Positions 15,426-22,017 of a stretch of 22,076 bases of DNA are shown piece after piece. Origin of the DNA: Desulfobacteraceae bacterium. GTDB lineage: Bacteria > Desulfobacterota > Desulfobacteria > Desulfobacterales > Desulfosalsimonadaceae. The notes under the pieces were generated by a model. That model saw only the letters and a program-made list of their open reading frames with translations, did not search any database and was not told the origin of the DNA. A program made the position numbers and the translations under genes. Location: assembly GCA_021162325.1 (NCBI GenBank), contig JAGGYV010000328.1, positions 1 through 22,076 of the forward strand. The letters are read 5' to 3'. The first letter of the stretch is position 1; each line of letters starts with the position of its first letter.

Positions 15426-16295
15426 ATGACAAGTTATAAAATAATCATTATCTCTGGACTTTCAGGATCTGGTAAAAGTACTGCGATCGCGGCACTAGAA
15501 GACACGGGTTTTTACTGTGTTGATAACATGCCAGCTGAACTGCTTCCTAAATTTCTCGAACTGCCCATGCATAGCAATACTGAAATTAAGGGTCTTGCAT
15601 TTGTTATGGATATCCGGGAAAAAGGTTTCCTGACTTCATGGCCGGCTGTCTTTGAAGATCTCATACAGAAAGGTCATCATTTTGAAATCCTGTTTCTTGA
15701 GGCTGAAGAGACCGTCTTGTTAAAACGATTCAGTCAAACCAGAAGGCATCACCCTCTGGTTCGTGATAAATCTCTTATTGACGGAATCCGTGAAGAAAAA
15801 AAATTACTGGAGCCATTGAAAGAAGCAGCCTCGAGAATTATCGACACATCGACCTGCAATATACATGATTTGAAATCAATTATTTTCAATTTGGCACAAA
15901 CCACGATTGAAGCCATGGCAATGCGCATTAAAATAATGTCATTTGGCTTTAAACATGGTATTCCCCACGATACCGACCTGATTATTGATGTGCGATTCCT
16001 GGCCAATCCATATTTTATCCCGGAATTAAAAAAATATGATGGTCAAAATAAAAAGGTTAAAAATTATGTTTTAACGAATCCGACCACACATACATTTTTA
16101 TTAAAATTCAAAGATCTTATTGATTTTTTAATCCCGTTGTACGAAAAGGAAGGAAAATCATATTTAACACTTGCGATTGGTTGCACGGGCGGTCAGCACC
16201 GTTCGGTTGTTATTGCCGAAACGATTTTCAATCATATCAATAAACCCGGTCGATCGGTGAATATAAATCATCGGGATGTTGACATTAAAATTTAA
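15426..16295 (+). CDS. rapZ: RapZ/YvcJ family nucleotide-binding protein
   Basis: A 289-aa P-loop protein. Walker A GLSGSGKST is at about 10-18 and YCVDNMPAELLP follows. The C-terminal domain shows HGIPHDTDLIIDVRFLANP and the strongly conserved IGCTGGQHRSV. In E. coli RapZ guides decay of the GlmZ small RNA and senses glucosamine-6-phosphate. In other bacteria homologues have broader or unknown roles. This copy ends HRDVDIKI and lacks the basic KRK tail important for RNA binding in E. coli, so GlmZ-type activity should not be assumed. It starts immediately after the ptsN stop. Confidence 0.94.
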   Translation: MTSYKIIIISGLSGSGKSTAIAALEDTGFYCVDNMPAELLPKFLELPMHSNTEIKGLAFVMDIREKGFLTSWPAVFEDLIQKGHHFEILFLEAEETVLLKRFSQTRRHHPLVRDKSLIDGIREEKKLLEPLKEAASRIIDTSTCNIHDLKSIIFNLAQTTIEAMAMRIKIMSFGFKHGIPHDTDLIIDVRFLANPYFIPELKKYDGQNKKVKNYVLTNPTTHTFLLKFKDLIDFLIPLYEKEGKSYLTLAIGCTGGQHRSVVIAETIFNHINKPGRSVNINHRDVDIKI

Positions 16296-16391
16296 AGGAC
16301 TTCATTATAATTCACCGCCGGTAATACGAAGCATAAAACACCGACATATCATTATAAAAAAACAAGCACGAATTTAAAATCAGGATTTTGT

Positions 16392-16808
16392 ATGATTGGC
16401 ATCGTCATTGTTACACACGGTAAACTCGGAAATGCATTGGTTGAAACGGCTGAAATAATTTTCACTTCAAAGCCTGAATCAATTATATCTGTATCCATTG
16501 ATTTGACGGAGAATGTCGAAAAATTAAGAAAAAAAATTAATACGGCAATTAAATCCGTTGATACCAACAAGGGGATACTGATTTTAACAGACATGTTCGG
16601 CGGCACGCCTTCGAATTTAAGCTACTCCTTTCTTGAAGAAGGACGAATCGAAGTTCTTTCCGGCGTCAACCTGCCGGTTCTTCTCAAGGCAATCAATTTG
16701 CGACAAAAAGAAATGGATCTGCACCAAGTGGCCAAAACCATTGAGACTTACGGAAAAAAAAGTATTTCCCTTGCAAGCAGCATCTTAAAAGGTGAAAAAA
16801 GAAGTTAA
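16392..16808 (+). CDS. PTS mannose-family EIIA domain protein
   Basis: A 138-aa single-domain EIIA of the mannose family. The active histidine is H9 in IVIVTHGKLG, and LILTDMFGGTPSN (Asp about 67) is the second conserved block. No EIIB, EIIC or EIID is nearby, so it cannot build a transporter here and is likely a regulatory phosphate acceptor, like lone EIIA-Man proteins encoded near HPr and HPr kinase in other proteobacteria. It follows rapZ after a 96-base gap in which I see no gene; CAGGATTTT lies just before the ATG. Confidence 0.92.
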   Translation: MIGIVIVTHGKLGNALVETAEIIFTSKPESIISVSIDLTENVEKLRKKINTAIKSVDTNKGILILTDMFGGTPSNLSYSFLEEGRIEVLSGVNLPVLLKAINLRQKEMDLHQVAKTIETYGKKSISLASSILKGEKRS

Positions 16809-16811
16809 CAG

Positions 16812-17273
16812 ATGTCAAATTTGGTCATTGACACAGTATCAAAAAAAGATATAGAACCGATCTTTCTAATTGAAAAAGCATCATTTTACCAACCTTGGAG
16901 CCGGAACTCTTTTTTAAACGAACTTTCAAATAAATATTCACATAATTATGTTTTAAAGCTTGAAAATTCTTTTAAAACATACCAGATTATCGCATACCTG
17001 TTTTTTCGTTTAATTACCGATGAAATTCATATATTAAAAATCGCCGTTGATCCTGAAAAACGACGCAAAGGGATTGCTTTTAAATTTTTAAATCATTGCC
17101 TCGACTTGATATCAGAAGAACTGGACATAAAGTCTGCGATCCTTGAGGCCAGACAATCCAATACAGCCGGTATTGGACTATATAAAAAAATCGGTTTTAA
17201 TATTGAAGCACAAATACAGAAATATTATTCAGATACCCGTGAGGACGCAATCCTCATGCGAAAAACTTTTTAA
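16812..17273 (+). CDS. rimI: Ribosomal protein S18 alanine N-acetyltransferase-like GNAT
   Basis: A 153-aa GNAT acetyltransferase. It has an N-terminal EKASFYQPWSRNSFLNEL block typical of RimI, a beta strand plus acetyl-CoA loop (LKIAVDPEKRRKGIAFKFL, with the P-loop-like RRKGIA) and C-terminal NTAGIGLYKKIGF. RimI acetylates the N-terminal alanine of ribosomal protein S18; some homologues act more broadly, so the exact substrate is an inference. Start ATG 16812 lies three bases after the preceding stop. It ends 12 bases before gap, with the gap ribosome binding site in that space. Confidence 0.85.
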   Translation: MSNLVIDTVSKKDIEPIFLIEKASFYQPWSRNSFLNELSNKYSHNYVLKLENSFKTYQIIAYLFFRLITDEIHILKIAVDPEKRRKGIAFKFLNHCLDLISEELDIKSAILEARQSNTAGIGLYKKIGFNIEAQIQKYYSDTREDAILMRKTF

Positions 17274-17285
17274 AGGAGGTTTAAA

Positions 17286-18290
17286 ATGGTAACTAAAATA
17301 GCAATCAATGGACTGGGAAGAATCGGAAGGCTTGTGTTTCGTGCTGCTTTAAAGCGTTCTGATATTGAAATTGTTGCAGTCAATGATTTGATGGATCCTG
17401 AATCCATTGCCCACTTACTAACATATGATTCAGTTCATGAAAAACTTGACGTTCAGATTACACCCAAAGAGAATGCCATCGAAATTGATGGAAAATCCAT
17501 TTCGGTTTTCTCAGAAAGAGATCCGGGAAACCTTCCCTGGAGAAAATTTAATATTGATATTGCAATGGAATGCACCGGTCTTTTCAGTGACAAACAGAGT
17601 GCCGGCAAGCATATATCCGCCGGTGCCAAAAAAGTAATTATCTCCGCGCCGGCCAAAGAACCGGATATTACCATTGTTATGGGTGTTAATTCTGATCAGT
17701 ACAACACCGACAGTCACCATATCATATCCAATGCATCCTGCACAACCAACTGCCTGGCACCGATTGCCAAAGTATTAAACGATGAATTCGGTATTATCGC
17801 CGGATTGATGACAACCGTTCATTCATATACCGGCGACCAGCGTTTGCTGGATGCCCCACACAAAGACCTTCGGCGCGCAAGATCAGCGTGTCTGTCGATG
17901 ATTCCAACGACTACAGGCGCTGCCAAAGCGGTCGGCCTTGTTCTGCCGGAGTTGAATGGGAAATTAAACGGGCTCTCCATCCGTGTACCCACCCCGAATG
18001 TATCTATTGTCGACCTGGTGGTCACAATTCAAAAGACCGGTTTAGGTGCCGAGGATATTAATGCCGCCATGAAAAGCGCTTCTGAGAACTCACTTGTCGG
18101 TATTCTCGGATACAGTGATCTTCCGCTTGTTTCAAGTGACTTTAATGGATGCCCGTTCTCCTCTATCGTAGATGCACCGACAACTTACGTAATAGGGAAC
18201 ATGGTGAAAGTATTGTCCTGGTACGATAATGAAGCCGGATACTCGACCCGAATGGTCGATCTTGCTGAAATGATCGGCAAGCAACTTTGA
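17286..18290 (+). CDS. gap: Glyceraldehyde-3-phosphate dehydrogenase
   Basis: A 334-aa NAD-dependent glycolytic and gluconeogenic enzyme. The nucleotide-binding NGLGRIGRLVFRA is at the N-terminus, catalytic C152 in SNASCTTNCLAP, the base His near 179 in TTVHSYTGDQ, and the C-terminal WYDNEAGYSTRMVDL. A strong AAGGAGG precedes ATG 17286. The length is normal. The last bases of the final codon and the TGA stop coincide with the first bases of a MITE-like repeat beginning at 18287, so the element appears to have landed at the very end of the gene and supplies its stop. Confidence 0.97.
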   Translation: MVTKIAINGLGRIGRLVFRAALKRSDIEIVAVNDLMDPESIAHLLTYDSVHEKLDVQITPKENAIEIDGKSISVFSERDPGNLPWRKFNIDIAMECTGLFSDKQSAGKHISAGAKKVIISAPAKEPDITIVMGVNSDQYNTDSHHIISNASCTTNCLAPIAKVLNDEFGIIAGLMTTVHSYTGDQRLLDAPHKDLRRARSACLSMIPTTTGAAKAVGLVLPELNGKLNGLSIRVPTPNVSIVDLVVTIQKTGLGAEDINAAMKSASENSLVGILGYSDLPLVSSDFNGCPFSSIVDAPTTYVIGNMVKVLSWYDNEAGYSTRMVDLAEMIGKQL

Positions 18291-18454
18291 TGGCTTCGTA
18301 AAAAGTCCAAATTCTTTGTTGCGCTGCAGCCTTCGTTTCTTCATGGTACGCTAAGTACGAATCATCACTCAGGATTTGCGCGCCTTGCCAATTTTAAGAT
18401 TTGGTGGAACTTTTTTCTTTGCCATCAGAAACCGACTTTTTACGAGCTTGTCAA
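18287..18454 (-). mobile_element. MITE-like repeat, copy 1 (168 bp)
   Basis: The element is bounded by imperfect 21-base terminal inverted repeats (18287-18307 and 18434-18454; 16 of 21 positions pair, including the 12-base core TCGTAAAAAGTC). Its reverse complement is nearly the same as 20965-21119. The stretch corresponding to 21021-21119 (99 bases) has only one mismatch. The main difference is about 13 extra internal bases near 18385-18405. It has no coding capacity. No clear target duplication is seen. The left end begins TTGA, of which TGA is the gap stop codon. Confidence 0.85.
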
Positions 18455-18466
18455 CTTTAAGAAGTT

Positions 18467-18509
18467 CTGCCGCCAACTGGCATAGCTGACCATTTGCCGG
18501 CAGTTTTTT
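18467..18509 (+). terminator. Rho-independent terminator between gap and tpiA
   Basis: CTGCCGCCAA (18467-18476) pairs with TTGCCGGCAG (18494-18503) with one mismatch and a 17-base loop, followed by TTTTTT (18504-18509). It would end the rpoN-gap transcript before tpiA, implying partial read-through or a separate tpiA promoter, which I could not identify. Confidence 0.7.
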
Positions 18510-18541
18510 ATCCTAACTTTTCAATCCGAGGAGTTTTTTTT

Positions 18542-19297
18542 ATGGAATATCGCATCCCATTGATCGCGGGAAACTGGAAAATGTTTAAAACCTGTAATGA
18601 AGCGGTGAATGCAGCAACGCATCTGGTAAAACTGGTATCTGATATCGATACCGTCGATATCGTGATTGCGCCCCCGTTTACTTCGCTTACCGTTGTATCA
18701 GAAATTATCCGGGAGACCCGGATTGATCTCGGCGCGCAGGACATATTCTGGGAAAAAGAAGGCGCTTTTACCGGTGAAATTTCCGCTCCTATGCTGATTT
18801 CCTCTGGATGCCAATATGTTATAATTGGACACTCCGAACGCAGGCAGTATTTTGAAGAAACAGACGAGGCAGTCAATAAAAAGATAAGGGCTGCCAGCGA
18901 TTCCGGGCTCATTCCCATTCTCTGTGTTGGGGAAACAGAAATACAACGCGATGAAAAAAAAACATTTTCAGTGCTTGACAAACAGATAGAAAAAGGGTTA
19001 GAAGATCTAATTTTAGACGAGCACAGGCCTCTCGTTATTGCATATGAACCGGTCTGGGCAATTGGTACTGGTAAAACAGCGACTCCCGATCAGGTTCAGG
19101 AAGTCCATGCATTTTTAAGGGACCTGATTGAAAAAAAATTCGGAAATATGATTTCAAAAGCTACCCGAATTCTGTACGGAGGAAGCGTTAAACCGGACAA
19201 TGTGTCCGAGTTGATGGCGTTGCCGGATATTGACGGTGCCCTTGTTGGCGGCGCCAGTTTACAGCCGGATTCATTCAGTAAAATTATTCATTTTTAA
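18542..19297 (+). CDS. tpiA: Triosephosphate isomerase
   Basis: A 251-aa TIM-barrel enzyme interconverting dihydroxyacetone phosphate and glyceraldehyde 3-phosphate. N11 and K13 lie in GNWKM, H97 in IGHSERR, catalytic E169 in AYEPVWAIGTGKTA, and the phosphate loop in YGGSVKPDN. The start is ATG 18542 behind GAGGAG (18528-18533); a 16-residue upstream extension is open but unsupported. It follows gap but is separated from it by the repeat element and a terminator. secG follows 23 bases downstream. Confidence 0.97.
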   Translation: MEYRIPLIAGNWKMFKTCNEAVNAATHLVKLVSDIDTVDIVIAPPFTSLTVVSEIIRETRIDLGAQDIFWEKEGAFTGEISAPMLISSGCQYVIIGHSERRQYFEETDEAVNKKIRAASDSGLIPILCVGETEIQRDEKKTFSVLDKQIEKGLEDLILDEHRPLVIAYEPVWAIGTGKTATPDQVQEVHAFLRDLIEKKFGNMISKATRILYGGSVKPDNVSELMALPDIDGALVGGASLQPDSFSKIIHF

Positions 19298-19320
19298 TAT
19301 TAATCAATTAAAAGAGACTT

Positions 19321-19752
19321 ATGACTGCATTAATCATAACGATACACGTAATTGTCTGTATCGCCCTCATTTTGATTGTACTTTTACAAACCGGTAAAGG
19401 TGCTGATATGGGAGCTGTTTTTGGTGGTGCGGGCAGTCAGGCCCTTTTCGGGAACACTGGCGCCGCCACATTTCTTGGCAAAATGACGACTGTGGCAGCG
19501 GTTGTTTTTATGATCACTTCGTTAACCCTAGCCATTATATCAAAAAGCGGCGAGAAATCGGTTGTATCCGACATTCAGCCGGCAACGCAACAGGCGCAGC
19601 CTGCTGTTCCTGACCAGCCGACACCGATTACTGAGAAAACGCAGACAGAACAAAGCACACCGGTGCCTGCTGATCAACTTCCGGCTGAAGTTATGCCATC
19701 GGAACCCATGCCGACCCCTGAAGATGCTACAGAAACACCGTCTTCCGAGTAA
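19321..19752 (+). CDS. secG: Preprotein translocase subunit SecG
   Basis: A 143-aa membrane protein of the SecYEG channel. Two membrane helices (about 3-22 and 56-74) flank the conserved cytoplasmic loop LLQTGKGADMGAVFGGAGSQALFGN, followed by TFLGKMTT. The core ends near residue 80. The remaining 60 or so residues are a low-complexity tail rich in Pro, Gln, Thr and Glu, a common but variable feature of proteobacterial SecG. A tRNA-Leu gene follows 11 bases later, an order also known in E. coli (secG-leuU). Confidence 0.95.
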   Translation: MTALIITIHVIVCIALILIVLLQTGKGADMGAVFGGAGSQALFGNTGAATFLGKMTTVAAVVFMITSLTLAIISKSGEKSVVSDIQPATQQAQPAVPDQPTPITEKTQTEQSTPVPADQLPAEVMPSEPMPTPEDATETPSSE

Positions 19753-19763
19753 CAAACCTTCTT

Positions 19764-19849
19764 GCCGAAGTGGTGGAATTGGTAGACACGCTATCTTGAG
19801 GGGGTAGTGGGTTACGCCCGTGCCGGTTCAAATCCGGCCTTCGGCACCA
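19764..19849 (+). tRNA. tRNA-Leu (anticodon GAG)
   Basis: An 86-base cloverleaf. The acceptor stem GCCGAAG (19764-19770) pairs with CTTCGGC (19839-19845), with discriminator A and an encoded CCA. The anticodon stem CTATC/GGTAG encloses the loop TTGAGGG, giving anticodon GAG for CUC and CUU codons. A long variable arm (TGGGTTACGCCCG) marks class II. The T arm is GCCGG-TTCAAAT-CCGGC. All stems pair, so it should be functional. Confidence 0.97.
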
Positions 19850-19853
19850 TAAA

Positions 19854-19904
19854 AAAAGCCCTGTTATCCGTAATAAATAAGGATACCACAGGGCTTTTCT
19901 TTTG
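19854..19904 (+). terminator. Rho-independent terminator after tRNA-Leu
   Basis: AAAAGCCCTG (19854-19863) pairs perfectly with CAGGGCTTTT (19889-19898). The stem continues with TATCC/GGATA past a two-base bulge and is followed by CTTTT. It ends the tpiA-secG-tRNA transcript; the A run opposite the T run could make it bidirectional. Confidence 0.9.
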
Positions 19905-19919
19905 GGTATTGCGTGATTA

Positions 19920-19964
19920 TTGACAAAAAAAATTTCCGCTTGCCAATTTTTACGAAGCCGTCAA
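19920..19964 (+). repeat. Probable remnant of the MITE-like repeat (45 bp)
   Basis: It begins TTGACA like the left end of copy 2 and ends TTTTTACGAAGCCGTCAA, matching the right end of copy 2 at 17 of 18 positions. The interior is only about 20 bases. It fits an internally deleted or decayed third copy in the same orientation as copy 2. Confidence 0.55.
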
Positions 19965-20029
19965 TTTTCAAAACCGATATATAAAAACTAAACGCTGATT
20001 TTAAAATTCATCATAGAAGAAAAAACGAT

Positions 20030-20191
20030 ATGTTCATCACAATAAAAAAGAGACTTAAAAAAATAAAATTTTATACAGTCAATCTCCCCCTGATTTTAAT
20101 TACCATCCCCATTGGATTTATATTTGAATACATTATCACTTTTCCGTTTATTGTTCTCTGTACACTTGATAGTCTTAAACAAGAAAAATAA
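20030..20191 (+). CDS. Possible small membrane protein (53 aa)
   Basis: An open frame from ATG 20030 to TAA 20189-20191. It has a lysine-rich N-terminus (KKRLKKIKFY), a hydrophobic span of about 30 residues (VNLPLILITIPIGFIFEYII, then TFPFIVLCTL) and a charged tail (DSLKQEK). This positive-inside pattern with one or two short membrane segments looks like a real small membrane protein rather than random sequence. The ribosome binding site is weak (AGAAGAA). I do not recognise a family. It lies between the repeat remnant and a convergent PilZ-like gene. Confidence 0.4.
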   Translation: MFITIKKRLKKIKFYTVNLPLILITIPIGFIFEYIITFPFIVLCTLDSLKQEK

Positions 20192-20227
20192 AACCGAATA
20201 AATAGCATGTTCTCCTTAAACGTCCAT

Positions 20228-20596
20228 CTATTTATTGCTTGACGCTTCTGCCAGTCTATTCATTTTAGAAATAATGCATTTCTGCAGTTTATTCAAATCA
20301 ATGGAAGTGAAACGAATGCCAATGCCACTTTTTGACATATGAACTGTTTCACCGGTTGCCTGAATCTTCAATCCGGATGATTTTAATTCCGGTTCAAAAT
20401 AAATACTAATCTCTGCCCGGGACGGGATCGGAACAATTTCACTGGTTTCGATAAAAAAACCGGTTGCCCCAAGGTTCTGGACGATACCCGTGATTTGAAT
20501 ACGACTCCGTGAACCGCCCCCAAAATCTTCCACAACCTTGATTGTCGCCTTTGTGTCCGGCCATGCCTGACTTCTGGTGTTTTTGCGTTTACTCAT
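20228..20596 (-). CDS. PilZ domain protein (degenerate c-di-GMP motif)
   Basis: A 122-aa single-domain protein resembling PilZ, the cyclic-di-GMP receptor fold. R4 and R8 form an RxxxR. The second motif (D/N)xSxxG appears as N41-L-G-A-T-G46 in IVQNLGATGFFIE, so the usual serine is glycine. Later strands match the family: EISIYFEPELKSSGLKIQATGETVHMSKSGIGIRF. Start ATG 20596 has a good AAGGAG about ten bases upstream. c-di-GMP binding may be weakened or altered. It stands alone and is convergent with the small peptide gene. A weak 9-base inverted repeat (AATAAATAG, 20197-20205 with 20228-20236) covers the convergent ends. Confidence 0.75.
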   Translation of the reverse strand: MSKRKNTRSQAWPDTKATIKVVEDFGGGSRSRIQITGIVQNLGATGFFIETSEIVPIPSRAEISIYFEPELKSSGLKIQATGETVHMSKSGIGIRFTSIDLNKLQKCIISKMNRLAEASSNK

Positions 20597-20850
20597 TTAA
20601 ATCCAATCTCCTTAGAATATCCTGAGAACACCAAAGATTCAATTATTCAGCCCTAATAATGCATCCAATTTTCCGTTATTGCTATAAACGACTTTAATCA
20701 GCATATCCGCCGACATAATAATTCTCAATAAAAATCTGCGAAACGGTTCTCGTTCCATTGCGTCTTTTATTAGAATTTTAAAAAAATATTATCTTACTGA
20801 CAATGTTTTTTTTTCGTTTAAAGAGTCAAGCAGTTTGCTGTATATATTTA
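20597..20850. other. AT-rich non-coding stretch
   Basis: The divergent space between the PilZ-like gene and the secreted-protein gene spans 548 bases in all. In 20597-20850 I see the PilZ ribosome binding site and very AT-rich DNA with long T and A runs, but no credible reading frame, RNA gene or strong hairpin. The remaining part holds a promoter and repeat copy 2. Confidence 0.6.
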
Positions 20851-20877
20851 TTGACAAAAAGATCCCTTTCTTATAAT
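20851..20877 (+). promoter_or_regulatory. Candidate sigma70 promoter upstream of repeat copy 2
   Basis: Perfect TTGACA (20851-20856) and TATAAT (20872-20877) hexamers with a 15-base spacer, shorter than the ideal 17. An alternative TAATTA gives 17. It points toward the secreted-protein gene and would give a leader of about 260 bases that carries the whole repeat element. Confidence 0.5.
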
Positions 20878-20964
20878 TACAAATAACATATATTATTTAA
20901 TTCCGTCCTACGAAAAAAACGAAAGGTGCAGACAATCTTTAAGATTTATAAATTGCATCTAACC

Positions 20965-21119
20965 TTGACAAACTCGTAAAAAGTCGGATTTCGATGGCAA
21001 AGAAAAAAGCTACAAATTCGAGGCGCGCAAATCCTGAGTGATGATTCGTACTTAGCGTACCATGAAGAAACGAAGGATGCAGCGCAACAAAGAATTTGGA
21101 CTTTTTACGAAGCCATCAA
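20965..21119 (+). mobile_element. MITE-like repeat, copy 2 (155 bp)
   Basis: The left end TTGACAAACTCGTAAAAAGT and the right end GACTTTTTACGAAGCCATCA are inverted repeats sharing the core TCGTAAAAAGTC. The whole element is the reverse complement of 18287-18454 apart from an internal 13-base difference and scattered substitutions. Inside is a short repeat, CGTAC-TTAG-CGTAC. There is no reading frame. It ends 25 bases before the start codon of the next gene, so it would lie in that gene's mRNA leader. Confidence 0.85.
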
Positions 21120-21144
21120 CCTTTATAAAAAAATTGGGGACACC

Positions 21145-22017
21145 ATGCCATACAAGCTGATCAGAACGTTTATTGCCTTGTTTTTTTATGGATGCACCCT
21201 AATCACTTTCTTCATAATTTTTCCTTCTGATATAGCCAATGCCCAAATGTCAAAACTGACAAAAATTCAAAACGGCATCTTTCATCTTTCACACAAAAAC
21301 ATGGGGATTACCTCGGAAACCTTTCTAACCGACAAATATATTGATATTGAACAGGCAGAATATTTTACTGAAATCTCAAAACCTCAACTGATTGCCTACC
21401 CTGACAACGACTACCCATTTACCTTAGTTGATCATTATGTTTTGAATTCTGACCTGGAGATTGAATATGATTACAACGCATTAGTCTGTAGCGCCTTCCC
21501 CAAGACTGCCTATTTGAGCATCCACAACATTTCAATCGAAGACTATACCGGCCAAAGAGCACGACCCGCTTATTATATAAACGAAATTACCGGAAAAGAA
21601 CCCTATGAAAATCAAACCGTAACCGCCTGGCAATTAGAAGTTCATAATGCTGAAATGTTTGTCGATGAATTCCTTCAAAAAGGTGCAACTACTTGCGATG
21701 ATTCCTATAATGGCTATGGTGAAAACATTTATGTACGCGTCGACAGTCTTACCGCTGTTTACTGGACAAGAACAACCGACACAGACTTGATGAAAAGATG
21801 CAATCCACCCACTAAAAAAACAACATGTCTGCACCCTTCCAACATTCGTCCCGAACCTGCGCCTGTCAATCTTATTGTAATATCATCGGACAATCCCTGC
21901 ATTGGCCAACCTTACCTCCCGACTCCACCGAGAAGCAATTGTTACTACCCGCTTCCGCCTGAAAGATCAACGCCTGCTGCGAAAAACTGGAGCTACAACC
22001 ATAGTTTATCGCAATAA
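21145..22017 (+). CDS. Hypothetical secreted six-cysteine protein
   Basis: A 290-aa protein I do not recognise. The N-terminus is a Sec signal peptide: MPYKLIR, a hydrophobic core (about 8-27), and an AxA site ANA|Q after residue 33. A cysteine at 17 lies inside the hydrophobic core and lacks a proper lipobox. The mature part has six cysteines (115, 184, 219, 228, 252, 266), an even number consistent with disulfides outside the cytoplasm. A proline-rich C-terminal third (PTPPRSNCYYPLPPERSTP) follows a Tyr/Asp-rich middle. GGGGA lies five bases before ATG 21145. Nothing nearby suggests a role, and the leader contains repeat copy 2. It is probably lineage-specific. Confidence 0.7.
   Translation: MPYKLIRTFIALFFYGCTLITFFIIFPSDIANAQMSKLTKIQNGIFHLSHKNMGITSETFLTDKYIDIEQAEYFTEISKPQLIAYPDNDYPFTLVDHYVLNSDLEIEYDYNALVCSAFPKTAYLSIHNISIEDYTGQRARPAYYINEITGKEPYENQTVTAWQLEVHNAEMFVDEFLQKGATTCDDSYNGYGENIYVRVDSLTAVYWTRTTDTDLMKRCNPPTKKTTCLHPSNIRPEPAPVNLIVISSDNPCIGQPYLPTPPRSNCYYPLPPERSTPAAKNWSYNHSLSQ

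Noticed and set aside
17754..17766. TGGCACCGATTGC, resembling a sigma54 -24/-12 site
   Set aside because: The GG-to-GC distance is 10 rather than 12 bases and it lies inside gap coding sequence.
18508..18981. 157-aa open frame on the minus strand
   Set aside because: Antisense to tpiA, whose catalytic motifs are intact. No independent coding evidence.
20197..20236. Inverted repeat AATAAATAG between the small peptide and PilZ genes, as a terminator
   Set aside because: The stem is only nine A/T-rich pairs with a 22-base loop and no T run, too weak to call alone.
21145..21250. Lipoprotein signal (cysteine at residue 17 of the secreted protein)
   Set aside because: The preceding FYG is not a proper lipobox and hydrophobic residues continue after it; the AxA site at 31-33 is the better cleavage signal.
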